This document shows positions 25,465 through 36,795 of a DNA stretch of 64,000 nucleotides, one piece after another. The notes beneath the pieces were generated by a model. It was not told the DNA's origin. It saw nothing but the letters and a program-made list of their open reading frames with translations, and ran no database searches. The first letter of the stretch is position 1, and every line of letters begins with the position of its first letter. Position numbers and translations under genes: made by a program. Origin of the DNA: Verrucomicrobiota bacterium (lineage in GTDB: Bacteria > Verrucomicrobiota > Verrucomicrobiia > Limisphaerales > SXTU01); contig VHDH01000007.1 of the NCBI GenBank assembly GCA_016871445.1, forward strand, positions 1 through 64,000, in the 5' to 3' direction.

Positions 25465-26397
25465 ATGCAAACCCGCCCCCTCGGCCAAACCGGACTCCAT
25501 CTCCCCATCCTGAGCTTCGGCGCATCCTCGCTCGGTGCGGAGTTCCGCAGCGTGAAGCTCGACGAGGCACTCGCTAGTGTGCGGGCTGCGTTGGACTGCG
25601 GTCTCAACTTCATTGACACTTCGCCCTTTTACGGACGCGGCATGAGCGAAGTGCTGCTGGGTATCGCGCTCAAGGGCGTTCCCCGCGACAGCTATACGCT
25701 CTGCACCAAGCTCGGCCGCTACGATCTTGCGCACTTTGATTTCAGTGCCAAGCGTGTCGCTGAGAGCGTGGACGTCAGCCTGCACCGGCTCGGCACCGAT
25801 CACCTCGACATCGTATTGTGCCACGATATCGAGTTTGTGCCGATGCAGCAGATCGTGAATGAGACCCTGCCGGCCCTGCGGAAGATTCAACGGTCCGGCA
25901 AGGCGCGCTTCATCGGCTTCAGCGGTTATCCGATGAAGATCTTCAAGTTCATCCTCGACCAAACCGACGTGGACTGTGTGTTGAGCTACAACCAATACAC
26001 TTTGCAAAACACGCGCTTTGCCGATGAGATCGTGCCGTATCTCAAGACGAAGGGCGTGGGCGTGATGAACGCCGGCCCTTTCAGCGCTCGCCTGCTTACG
26101 AACGCTCCGCTGCCCGCGTGGCTCAAGGAGCCAGAGTCGGTGAAGGCCGCCGCCCGCGCAGCCGCCGCGCACTGCGCCAACCGGGGCGTGGACATCGCGA
26201 AACTCGCGCTCCAGTTCAGCCTCGCAAACTCCGCCATCACCACGACCGTCAGTGGCAGCGCGAATCCAGATAACATTCGCAACTGGGCCAAGTGGGCCGA
26301 GGAACCGTTGGACCAACAGTTACTCGCGGAGGTTCAGGCCATCTTTGCACCCGTGAAGAACCTCGGGCACAAGGAGGGGCTGTCCGAGAACAACTAA
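25465..26397 (+). CDS. Aldo/keto reductase
   Basis: A 310-residue TIM-barrel NADPH-dependent oxidoreductase. Typical blocks are LGQTGLHLPILSFGASSLG at the start, NFIDTSPFYGRGMSEVLLG with the catalytic Asp and Tyr (DxxxxYG) near residues 50-60, CTKLGRYD with the catalytic Lys, and CHDIEFV with the His. The form resembles L-galactose dehydrogenase-like and L-fucose dehydrogenase-like members. It follows the thioesterase gene by 23 bp, closing the putative sugar operon that begins at 22327. Substrate by inference only. Confidence 0.9.
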   Translation: MQTRPLGQTGLHLPILSFGASSLGAEFRSVKLDEALASVRAALDCGLNFIDTSPFYGRGMSEVLLGIALKGVPRDSYTLCTKLGRYDLAHFDFSAKRVAESVDVSLHRLGTDHLDIVLCHDIEFVPMQQIVNETLPALRKIQRSGKARFIGFSGYPMKIFKFILDQTDVDCVLSYNQYTLQNTRFADEIVPYLKTKGVGVMNAGPFSARLLTNAPLPAWLKEPESVKAAARAAAAHCANRGVDIAKLALQFSLANSAITTTVSGSANPDNIRNWAKWAEEPLDQQLLAEVQAIFAPVKNLGHKEGLSENN

Positions 26398-26513
26398 TTT
26401 TGGCCCTTGGGCTGATTCATACTTGTCGCAGCTCTTGCTCTGCCTGAGTAGCTGGTGCCCCGGAGCGACCGTCATGCCGCGCGAGCAGTTACCGTAGGCC
26501 CGCTTCGCGCGGT

Positions 26514-27623
26514 TTACTTGAGGTTCTCGGGATTTAATGGCTGCAAATCTTTCGGCAAAAAGCGTCCGTTCTTGCGGATCAACTCACCGTCGAACCACAC
26601 TTCACCGCCGCCCCATTCCTTGCGCTGGATAAGTACCATGTCCCAATGCACGGCGGAGCGGTTTCCGTTGTCGCAGTCCTCGTAGGCTTGGCCAGGCGTA
26701 AAGTGCAGCGAGCCGGCAATCTTCTCGTCGAAGAGAATGTCGCACATGGGCGACTGAATAAACGGGTTGAAACCGAGAGAGAACTCGCCCACGTACCGCG
26801 CACCTGCGTCGGTATCAAGAATCTCGTTGAGGCGCTTTTCGTTCGAGCCGGTGGCCTTGATGATTTTGCCGTCCTTGAATTCTAGCCGGATGTTCTCGAA
26901 CTTTGTGCCACTGTAAAGCGTGGGAGTGTTGAACTGAATCGTACCGTTCACACTGGTCTTCACTGGGCACGAAAAGCACTCACCGTCGGGGATATTGCGA
27001 ATACCCTCGCACTTACGTGCGCCGATACCCTTGATGCTGAAGGTCAGGTCGGTACCGGGGGCGGTGAGCCGAACCTTGTCCGCTTTGATCATTCGCTTTT
27101 CCAGCGGGATCATGGCCTTGGCCATTCTGCGGTAATCCATGGTGCAAACGTCGAAGTAGAAGTTCTCGAATGCCTCGGTGCTCATGCCGGCCGCCTGCGC
27201 CATGCTGGGCGTGGGCCAGCGCAGGACGCACCACTTGGTCTTGTTCACGCGGTAATTGAGAACGGGGCGGAGAATCTTTGAGTAGAGGGCGAGCTTGTCG
27301 GATGGCACGTCGGCAGCTTCGGTGGCGTTCTGCGCGCCGCGAATGGCGATATAAGCGGCCATCTTCTTCATGCGGCGCAATTCAATTTCGCGGACGAGTC
27401 GGGCGTGCCGGTCGTCGGTGTCCTTGAGCACTTCGCGGGTGACACGGCTGTGCCGCACCTCAACGATGGGCGTCGCCCCGGCCTTACGCGTAGCGCGCAT
27501 CAGCTCGACGGTGAACTCGTCCGGCACGTCAATCATGTCCAGCAGGATGTTCTCCCCCTTATCAAGCGAGCAGGAGTAGTTGATGAGCAGGTCGGCAAGT
27601 TTGACGAAGCGCGGATCGGTCAT
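26514..27623 (-). CDS. M29-family aminopeptidase (AmpS/PepS-like)
   Basis: A 369-residue cytosolic dimetal aminopeptidase; the ATG at 27623 gives the family-like start TDPRFVKLADLLINYS. Metal-binding and catalytic residues of clan M29 are in order: Glu in DGECFSCPV near 250, Glu in VGEFSLGFNPF near 310, His in GSLHFTPGQAY, and His/Asp in SAVHWDMVLI near the end. Such enzymes release N-terminal amino acids from peptides. It stands alone on the minus strand, convergent with the aldo/keto reductase gene. Confidence 0.9.
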   Translation of the reverse strand: MTDPRFVKLADLLINYSCSLDKGENILLDMIDVPDEFTVELMRATRKAGATPIVEVRHSRVTREVLKDTDDRHARLVREIELRRMKKMAAYIAIRGAQNATEAADVPSDKLALYSKILRPVLNYRVNKTKWCVLRWPTPSMAQAAGMSTEAFENFYFDVCTMDYRRMAKAMIPLEKRMIKADKVRLTAPGTDLTFSIKGIGARKCEGIRNIPDGECFSCPVKTSVNGTIQFNTPTLYSGTKFENIRLEFKDGKIIKATGSNEKRLNEILDTDAGARYVGEFSLGFNPFIQSPMCDILFDEKIAGSLHFTPGQAYEDCDNGNRSAVHWDMVLIQRKEWGGGEVWFDGELIRKNGRFLPKDLQPLNPENLK

Positions 27624-27810
27624 AAGTGCGCGGAGGCTAGTCGCGTGGCGATGCGGCTCCAAGCGTAAAGGTGCGCGGTGCGAGCTGGTTTGGGGAGATG
27701 GCCAGCCAGTGCCATCTAAGAAATTAGCCTGGCCCGGTTTGACCTTGCGGATTTTTGACCACGTTTGGCTTCAGGAAACACGAATCCGGCCTTTAGTTTT
27801 GACCGAAGGC

Positions 27811-28512
27811 TCAGACCTCTTCGCCAATTGACGGGGTGGTGCTTGGGCGGTTCTTCCGTTCGTGCCGGTGAGTTTCTTCGGCCCAGTGCAGAAAGCGTTG
27901 GGTCGGCCGATCGTGGGGCATGAGTTTGAGCGCCTCACGGAAGGATTTGATGGCGCCAGCCAGGTCGCCTAATTTGACCTGGCACAGGCCCATGCCCTGC
28001 CATGCAGCAAAGTGTTCAGGGTTCAGCCGCACCGCTTTTCGGCAGTCGGCGAGCGCTTGCTCGACCTGACCGAGCTGCCACAAAAGCGTTGCGCGGCGGT
28101 TCCAACCCTCGGCAAAGAACGGATGCGTGCGCGTGAGCCGCGTTAGGTGGTTGAGCGCGCCCTTGAGGTTCTTGCGTTCCAGGGAATCATTCGCCACCTG
28201 GAGGAGGAAGGCCGCTTCGTCGCCCTCCTGCGCGGCCCAAAGGTCAAACAGCGCGCTGATCGCCATTGTGCGAACTGACGGGGAGTCAGACTGCAGCGCC
28301 TTGAGCAGTTGATCCCCGCCGCCCGACGTCACGAGCTGCTCGGCGGCAGCAAGGCGTTGCTTGTCCGTGCCAGCCAGCAGTTGCCGGTAAAGTCGCTCGC
28401 GGTTCCACTCGCTGCGCTGCAGGTGCGGCCACGCGTGAAATGCGGTGAGGCATACCGCGAGCAAGGCGTAGAGCTTAATGCACAGAGGGGAGAAGAAACG
28501 TTGCACGGCCAA
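27811..28512 (-). CDS. Membrane-anchored HEAT/TPR-repeat protein
   Basis: A 233-residue protein with an N-terminal membrane segment (LCIKLYALLAVCLTAF), a HEAT-like pair (LAAAEQLVTSGGGDQLLKAL, SPSVRTMAISALFDL) and TPR units near residues 130-215 (AEGWNRRATLLWQLGQVEQA, FAAWQGMGLCQVKLGDLAGA). It probably serves as a periplasmic or membrane scaffold. Specific role unknown. A mini-ORF with its own terminator-like hairpin lies upstream on the same strand. Confidence 0.75.
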   Translation of the reverse strand: MAVQRFFSPLCIKLYALLAVCLTAFHAWPHLQRSEWNRERLYRQLLAGTDKQRLAAAEQLVTSGGGDQLLKALQSDSPSVRTMAISALFDLWAAQEGDEAAFLLQVANDSLERKNLKGALNHLTRLTRTHPFFAEGWNRRATLLWQLGQVEQALADCRKAVRLNPEHFAAWQGMGLCQVKLGDLAGAIKSFREALKLMPHDRPTQRFLHWAEETHRHERKNRPSTTPSIGEEV

Positions 28513-28569
28513 AAGTTAACTAAGCCAGAAGAGCTGACAAGCTCCGGTAAAACCCGGGGGCCAAAAGCG

Positions 28570-28606
28570 AACAGCTCCGTCGGGCAGACCGCCCGGCGGA
28601 GCCGTT
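28570..28606 (-). terminator. Hairpin, probable rho-independent terminator of the mini-ORF
   Basis: On the minus strand a 16-bp stem (one C-A mismatch, one G-T pair) with a 5-nt GC-rich loop starts 15 nt after the mini-ORF stop codon and is followed by CGCTTTT. The stem is strong; the T tract is short and offset, so termination efficiency is uncertain. Confidence 0.55.
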
Positions 28607-28621
28607 TGGGTTAAGGTGAAA

Positions 28622-28663
28622 CTAACTCTTTTTCTTCTTTGCTGCTTTCTTTTTGGCGGCCAT
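28622..28663 (-). CDS. 13-residue Lys/Ala-rich mini-protein
   Basis: A very short open frame on the minus strand encoding MAAKKKAAKKKKS. Support for translation: a strong Shine-Dalgarno sequence (AGGGGGGTGA) ends 7 nt before the ATG, an in-frame TGA lies directly upstream so the ATG is the natural start, and a strong hairpin follows the stop. Eight of 13 residues are lysine. Such peptides resemble the basic tails of histone-like or ribosomal proteins, but nothing is established for a free peptide this short. It could instead be a leader whose translation matters more than its product. Confidence 0.5.
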   Translation of the reverse strand: MAAKKKAAKKKKS

Positions 28664-28838
28664 TGCTCAGTCACCCCCCTTCGATGCGCGCGGGCGCGCT
28701 GAAAAAAGTAATAAAATTCTGGTGAGCACGTTACTGCTGTTGGGTTGCTGCCCTTTGAAGTAGCGGATTTGCTGCTACTGCGTCACGACAAAGTTTCACT
28801 TCGCGCGATTTTTTTTTGCCGGTATCGTCTTGCCCGCA

Positions 28839-31454
<2,616 letters not shown>

Positions 31455-31477
31455 TCGCCAACCTTCCCTACAAACCT

Positions 31478-32392
31478 ATGCCTGCGAATAACTTTATTTA
31501 CTTGAAGGACTCCACCGGCTCCCTCGCTGTCATCGCGCCGGAACTCGGTGGGTGGCTGCTGCGTTACGCGCGGCCCACGGCGAAGCACGGGCTGGTGGAC
31601 GCGCTGCATTTCAGCCAAGCGGTCGTGGACCGGTATCCGAGGGAGATGTGGGCGGGAAACCCGTTGCTGTTTCCGATGGTTAGCTTCAACCACCTGCCGG
31701 GCCGCGAGCATCACTACGCGTGGGGCGGGCGCGAGTTTCCGCTTGGGCAGCACGGCTTCGGGCGGCGCTCGGCGTGGCAGGTCGTGGCGCGCAGCGAGTT
31801 GGCGCTGACGATGGAGCTGACGGACAGCGAGACGACGCGTGCGGTATATCCGTTCGCGTTCGCGCACCGCGTGACCTACCGGCTGGACGGCGGGCGGCTG
31901 CACTTCGAGCAGACGGTGGAAAACCGCAGCGCGGAGCCCATGCCCTTTAGCACGGGGATTCATCCCTACTTTCAAGTCCCGCTCACCCCACGCGGCGAGC
32001 GGAACCGTTGCTTTGTGAAAATCCCTGCCTGCGAACGGCTCACACCGGATGCGCGATTCGTGCATTTCACGGTGGCGGCTCAACCGGCGTCCCAACTCAG
32101 CGTCGCGGACGATGTGGCGCACACGTTGTTCTTTGGCAGCTTTTCCAAGCCTGAACTCACGCTTGTTGACCCGAGTAGTGAACTAGAGATCGTCCTTAAC
32201 TGGGAGGGGGCATCGCAACACCGTTACTGTGCCATTTGGTCACGCACACCGGACGCGCCCTTCTACTGCCTCGAACCGTGGACCGCGCTGCCAAACTCCT
32301 TCACCCGCGCGCAGCCCGGCGAAGTGACTGTGCTCGCGCCGGGCCAAACCTTCCGCGCAGCAATGTGGATAGAGGTGCGCAGGCAGACTTGA
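31478..32392 (+). CDS. Aldose 1-epimerase (GalM-like) family protein
   Basis: A 304-residue beta-sandwich protein from the ATG at 31478, 23 bp after mutS. The catalytic-type His residues appear in PLGQHGFGRRSAW near residue 90 and in FSTGIHPYFQVP near 165, followed by the beta-strand ending ALPNSFTRAQPGEVTVLAPGQ. This family interconverts sugar anomers, and some members act on hexose-6-phosphates. There is no signal peptide. Likely co-transcribed with mutS, but functionally unrelated. Confidence 0.82.
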   Translation: MPANNFIYLKDSTGSLAVIAPELGGWLLRYARPTAKHGLVDALHFSQAVVDRYPREMWAGNPLLFPMVSFNHLPGREHHYAWGGREFPLGQHGFGRRSAWQVVARSELALTMELTDSETTRAVYPFAFAHRVTYRLDGGRLHFEQTVENRSAEPMPFSTGIHPYFQVPLTPRGERNRCFVKIPACERLTPDARFVHFTVAAQPASQLSVADDVAHTLFFGSFSKPELTLVDPSSELEIVLNWEGASQHRYCAIWSRTPDAPFYCLEPWTALPNSFTRAQPGEVTVLAPGQTFRAAMWIEVRRQT

Positions 32393-32468
32393 CGGGTTTA
32401 AGTCTAACCGAAAACGGGGCTTGACGATCACCCCGAGATTCCCTAGGTTCAAAAGTGTAATACGAGTT

Positions 32469-32529
32469 GCTGGTTCGCCAGCGTGTGAAGTCGGAATTTT
32501 TTCCGGCTTTTTTTTGCCCCTAATGGGGC
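32469..32529 (+). promoter_or_regulatory. nusA leader with UUCG hairpin, terminator-like hairpin and a start-proximal hairpin
   Basis: Three adjacent inverted repeats precede nusA. 32469-32482 is a perfect 5-bp stem capped by TTCG. 32489-32508 is an 8-bp stem (AGTCGGAA/TTCCGGCT, one G-T pair) with a TTTT loop followed by seven T residues, the form of a rho-independent terminator. 32516-32529 is a 5-bp GCCCC/GGGGC stem ending 6 nt before the first nusA ATG. A terminator just upstream of nusA either ends transcription from mutS and the epimerase gene or acts as an attenuator. Confidence 0.65.
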
Positions 32530-32535
32530 GCAGGC

Positions 32536-33819
32536 ATGGGTCAACTTATGAATGCTGATTTTCTAGCTATCTTAGACTTCTGGGAAAAAGAAAAGGGCAT
32601 CAGCAAGGAAATCCTGCTTGCTGCCGTGCAGGAATCCCTTATTTCCGCCGCCAAGAAGGCCGTTGGCCCAGCCCGCGAACTGCGCTGCTCAATTGACTCT
32701 AAGTCTGGTGATATTAAGGCTTTCGCTAAGCTTATCGTCGCCGAAAAAGTCATTTCCAGGCACGATCAGATTTCACTAGCTGAGGCCCGGAAGAAGAAGC
32801 CCGACGCACAGGTAGGCGAGGAGTTTGAAGTCGAGGTCACCCCTACCGGCTTCGGGCGTATCGCGGCCCAATATGCCAAGCAGGCATTACTCTCGCAGGT
32901 GCGCCGAGCGGAGAAAGCGCTCATCTTCGAGGAGTTCAAGGACCGCGTCGGCGATATCGTTAGCGGAACAGTGCGGCGCTTTGAGCGCTCGGACGTCATT
33001 ATGGATCTCGGGCGTTACGAGGCGCTCCTGCCCAACCGCGAGCGCGTACCGACCGAGGAGTATCAAATTGGCGAACGCATTCGCTGCTTCGTTAAAGCGG
33101 TCGAGAACGGTCCGCACGGCCCAGAGATCATCCTTAGCCGCGCCGCGCCGGAGTTCGTGCTGAAACTTTTTCGCCTCGAAGTCTCTGAAATCGCCAACGG
33201 CATGGTCGAGGTCAAGGGCGTCGCTCGCGAGCCGGGTTTCCGCACCAAACTCGCTGTCTATTCGCGCGACTCAAAGGTGGATCCCGTCGGCGCGTGCGTC
33301 GGTCTCCGCGGTCAACGCGTGAAGAACATTGTCCGCGAGTTGAACAACGAGAAAATGGACATCATTAAGTGGGATCCGAACATCAAGACCTACATTACCA
33401 ACGCGCTCGCGCCAGCCGTCCTCAAGACCATCTCCTTGGACGAGGCCAGCCACGCGATCAAGATCCTCGTGGATGAAAGCCAGCTCTCTCTCGCCATCGG
33501 CAAGCGCGGCCAGAATGCCCGCCTCGCTTCGCGGCTCACCGGCTGGGCCGTGAACATTGACGCCGAGGCCGTCAGCGCCGTCGGCATCGAGGACAAGGTT
33601 AAGCACGCCATCGAGATTTTCGCGGCCGTGCCGGGGGTAACCCGCGAGATGGCCGAGGCACTGGTCAACACAGGTTTCCACGCCCTCGAAGACGTAGTGA
33701 CGCAGGCTGAGGAAGCCGATTTAAGGGAAATTCCGCAGATTGGTGAGTCGGCTGGCGCGGTGCTGGCCGCCATTAAAGAAGCTGCCAAAAACAATCCGTT
33801 GGCCGGAGTGCTCGCGTAG
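32536..33819 (+). CDS. nusA: Transcription termination/antitermination factor NusA
   Basis: A 427-residue protein. The N-terminal domain (FWEKEKGISKEILLAAVQES) is followed by S1 (VGDIVSGTVRRFERSDVIMDL near residue 140), KH1 (DPVGACVGLRGQRVKNIVREL near 255) and KH2 (LSLAIGKRGQNARLASRLTGW near 320), then a helix-hairpin-helix tail (LREIPQIGESAGAVLAAI). Family members usually begin at MNADFL, so the second ATG at 32548 could be the real start. NusA binds RNA polymerase and nascent RNA. It heads the nusA-infB operon; rimP, usually just upstream, is not seen in the window. Confidence 0.95.
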   Translation: MGQLMNADFLAILDFWEKEKGISKEILLAAVQESLISAAKKAVGPARELRCSIDSKSGDIKAFAKLIVAEKVISRHDQISLAEARKKKPDAQVGEEFEVEVTPTGFGRIAAQYAKQALLSQVRRAEKALIFEEFKDRVGDIVSGTVRRFERSDVIMDLGRYEALLPNRERVPTEEYQIGERIRCFVKAVENGPHGPEIILSRAAPEFVLKLFRLEVSEIANGMVEVKGVAREPGFRTKLAVYSRDSKVDPVGACVGLRGQRVKNIVRELNNEKMDIIKWDPNIKTYITNALAPAVLKTISLDEASHAIKILVDESQLSLAIGKRGQNARLASRLTGWAVNIDAEAVSAVGIEDKVKHAIEIFAAVPGVTREMAEALVNTGFHALEDVVTQAEEADLREIPQIGESAGAVLAAIKEAAKNNPLAGVLA

Positions 33820-33872
33820 TTCGGTTTATTTGAGCGCGCCCGCGCGGTTCGCCGCCCGGGCGCGCAAGCATT

Positions 33873-36224
33873 ATGCCCGTCCGCATTTACGACATCGCAA
33901 AAAAGCTTGGGCTCGAGAGCAAACAGGTGCTCGCGGTCGCCAAAGAATTGGGCATCAAGGAGGCCAAGGTGCCGTCCAGTTCGCTGGACAAGATCACCGC
34001 TGAGTTCCTTGAGGCGAAGTTTGGGCCGCTCAAACCCGTCGAGCCTGCGCCGGTGGTCGAGGCCCCCGCCCCCATCGTTCTCATCAAAGCTCCCGAGCCA
34101 GAACCGCCGCCGCCCGCGCCGGAAGCTGCTCCGTCAGCCCCTGTTATAGCCGAGGCTCCCGCGCCGCCGCCGCCACCACCTGAGCCGCCCAAGCCTCAGA
34201 CCGGCGCATTGCTCGGTCGCATTGATATCTCCAAATTCGGCCCACGCCGTGAACCCGGGCGCGAGGAACGTCGTGACGACCGCCGAGGCCCCGCCAGTGC
34301 ACAGCCCAGCGTACGTTTGCCCGATGGCCGCTCCGCAGGTCGTCCCGGTCCAAGCCAGCTGCCGCGCGTAGCCGCAGCCCCCGCGCCCGTACCCAAACCT
34401 GCTGATCCACGCGCCGCGTTGCCCGCCGACGCGCAGATCATCACGATGAAGTCGCCCATCGTCGTTCGCGATCTCGCGGATCAGATGAAGCGCAAGCCCT
34501 TCCAGCTCATTGCCGATCTGATGCAGATGGGCATCTTCGCCAACGTCAACCAAGCGGTGGACGAGCCCATCGCCATCAAGCTCTGCGCCAAGCACGGCTT
34601 CAAGTTCGAGATTGAGAAGCGCGCCAAGGGCGAGGGCCAAGTTCACGCCCCGGTTAAAAAGGTTGAAGCTGAAGACGAGGACAAGCCTGACCAACTCAAA
34701 CTTCGACCGCCCGTCGTCACCATCATGGGCCACGTGGACCACGGTAAGACGTCGCTCCTCGACGTCATTCGCAAGGCTGACGTCGCTGCCGGTGAGGCTG
34801 GTGGCATCACACAGCACATCGGCGCATACACCATTGCCGTGCCGCATCCGGAGAAGAAGAGCGAACTGGCGCAGATCACTTTCCTCGACACGCCGGGCCA
34901 CGCGGCCTTCTCTGCCATGCGCGCGCGCGGTGCAAACGTCACGGACATCGTCGTGCTCGTCGTTGCCGCGAACGACGGCGTTATGCCCCAGACGCTCGAG
35001 GCGCTATCCCACGCACAGGCCGCCAAAGTCCCCATCCTTGTTGCGGTTAATAAGTGCGATCACCCGAATGCCAACCCGACCCGCGTCCGCCAGCAGCTTC
35101 AAGAAAAAGGTTTAACCCCGGACGAGTGGGGTGGCACGACACTGTTCGTGGATTGCTCAGCGCTCACCAAGCAGGGTATTGATAAGCTGCTCGAGATGGT
35201 CGTCTTCCAGGCCGACCTCCTCGAACTAAAGGCCAATCCCGACCGCAAGGCCAAAGGCAACGTCATCGAGTCCGGCCTTCAGGCTGGCGGCCCTACCGCC
35301 ACGGTGCTCGTGCGTAAGGGCACACTCAACCTCGGAGACATTATTCTTTGCGGCTCGCACTTCGGTCGCGTTCGCGCGCTCATCAACGAGGAGGGTGACC
35401 GTCTCAAGGAGGCCACGCCGTCCGTCGCCGTCCGCGTGTTGGGTCTCAACGGCGTGCCCGAGGCCGGTCAGGAGTTCATTATCGTCGAGAATGAGAAGAC
35501 GGCCCGCGACATTGCGGAAGAGCGCGCCCTAGCCGAGAAGGCTGCCGAGGCTGAGGCCCGCCAGCCGCGTGTTACCTTGGAGAATTTATTCGCGAAGATT
35601 GCCGAGAACCAGCAACTGGTGCTCAAGGTAGTCGTGAAAGCGGACACGCAAGGCTCCGTCGAGGCTATCGTCGAAGCGCTTAGGAAGATCGAGACCACCA
35701 AAGTTACCCTCGATATCGTTCACCACGCCGTCGGAACCGTCACCGAGTCGGATGTGGACTTAGCCGGCGCTTCCAAATGCGTCGTGCTTGGATTCCATAC
35801 ACGCATTGATTCTGGCGCAAACGAAAAGGCGAAACAGTACGGCATTCAGATCAAACTCTATGCCATCATTTACGAGCTGATTGATGAGGTGAAGGACGCG
35901 ATGGCCGGCTTGCTCCCGCCCATCCTTAAGGACGTGGTCGTTGGCAGCGCTGAGGTTCGTCAACTCTTCGAGCTGTCCAAGGGCGGGGTGGTCGCCGGCT
36001 GCGCTGTCACCATGGGCCGAATCGTTAAAGGCAAGGTCCGCGTCATGCGCAAAAAGAACCTGGTTTACGAAGGTGTGACCCTGTCGCTGCGCCGCTTTCA
36101 GGATGAGGTTAACGAGGTCCGCTCGGGTCTGGAATGCGGCATCCGCATCGACGGTTTCAACGAGTTTCAGACCGGTGACGCCATCGAGTGTTACACGCTC
36201 GAAAAGGTAAAGCAGACGCTCTAG
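33873..36224 (+). CDS. infB: Translation initiation factor IF-2
   Basis: A 783-residue GTPase that delivers fMet-tRNA to the 30S subunit. The N-terminus has an IF2_N motif ([20 protein letters not shown]), then a Pro/Ala-rich low-complexity linker (about residues 60-190). The G domain has [12 protein letters not shown] near 287, [15 protein letters not shown] near 335 and NKCD near 390. Domains II-IV follow, ending with [18 protein letters not shown]. The start at 33873 is an ATG, 53 bp after nusA. Confidence 0.97.
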   Translation: MPVRIYDIAKKLGLESKQVLAVAKELGIKEAKVPSSSLDKITAEFLEAKFGPLKPVEPAPVVEAPAPIVLIKAPEPEPPPPAPEAAPSAPVIAEAPAPPPPPPEPPKPQTGALLGRIDISKFGPRREPGREERRDDRRGPASAQPSVRLPDGRSAGRPGPSQLPRVAAAPAPVPKPADPRAALPADAQIITMKSPIVVRDLADQMKRKPFQLIADLMQMGIFANVNQAVDEPIAIKLCAKHGFKFEIEKRAKGEGQVHAPVKKVEAEDEDKPDQLKLRPPVVTIMGHVDHGKTSLLDVIRKADVAAGEAGGITQHIGAYTIAVPHPEKKSELAQITFLDTPGHAAFSAMRARGANVTDIVVLVVAANDGVMPQTLEALSHAQAAKVPILVAVNKCDHPNANPTRVRQQLQEKGLTPDEWGGTTLFVDCSALTKQGIDKLLEMVVFQADLLELKANPDRKAKGNVIESGLQAGGPTATVLVRKGTLNLGDIILCGSHFGRVRALINEEGDRLKEATPSVAVRVLGLNGVPEAGQEFIIVENEKTARDIAEERALAEKAAEAEARQPRVTLENLFAKIAENQQLVLKVVVKADTQGSVEAIVEALRKIETTKVTLDIVHHAVGTVTESDVDLAGASKCVVLGFHTRIDSGANEKAKQYGIQIKLYAIIYELIDEVKDAMAGLLPPILKDVVVGSAEVRQLFELSKGGVVAGCAVTMGRIVKGKVRVMRKKNLVYEGVTLSLRRFQDEVNEVRSGLECGIRIDGFNEFQTGDAIECYTLEKVKQTL

Positions 36225-36327
36225 TCTGACCGTGGGCAAAGAGCAATAGCAGGCTCACGATTAAGCAATTGCGCCTAACTATCCCTGTAAATCCAAACTT
36301 AAACTCTTACCTCACGCGCTCAACATC

Positions 36328-36684
36328 ATGAAAGTACGCCTAGAACGCGTCCGCGAGATGCTAAAGCGCACCTTAGGTGAGATTGTCCGGCGTGACTTTC
36401 CGCCTACCCCGGATACAGGCCTCATCACCATCAACGAAGTCGTTGTCTCTGCTGATTTAAAGGAGGCAAAGGTTTATGTCGGCGTCGTCGGCAAAGCCGA
36501 CGCCAAGAAACGTGCGATGAAAATGCTGGCCGAGCAGCGCAGCCAAGTGCAATACGAATTAGGTCGCGCCATTGTGTTACGCTGGACGCCTGTCATCTCT
36601 TTTCACATCGACGAAAGCGTAGAGCGCGGCAACCGAGTCCTATCCATCTTGGAAGAGTTGGAAAAGCAGGAGGCCCCGAAGTGA
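36328..36684 (+). CDS. rbfA: 30S ribosome-binding factor A
   Basis: A 118-residue KH-like protein needed for late 30S maturation and 16S rRNA 5' processing. Family marks are ERVREMLKRTLGEIVRRDFP at the start, ITINEVVVSADLKEAKVYV in the middle and the ending VLRWTPVISFHIDESVERGNRV. Length is normal. It lies 103 bp after infB, in the conserved order infB-rbfA-nrnA-truB. Confidence 0.95.
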   Translation: MKVRLERVREMLKRTLGEIVRRDFPPTPDTGLITINEVVVSADLKEAKVYVGVVGKADAKKRAMKMLAEQRSQVQYELGRAIVLRWTPVISFHIDESVERGNRVLSILEELEKQEAPK

Positions 36685-36795
36685 GCTATAGGTTTTCAAG
36701 CAAACATCGTTTTTCCTCCCTCGCTGCCCCCGGGTTAGAGGGCTGGGGAGACGTGGCCGCCGCATTTTAGCCGCTAGCCTCCGCATCGCTTACAA

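Noticed and set aside
34050-34440. The Pro/Ala-rich tract in infB as a repeat array or insertion
   Set aside because: Low-complexity linkers in the IF-2 N-terminal region are normal for the family.
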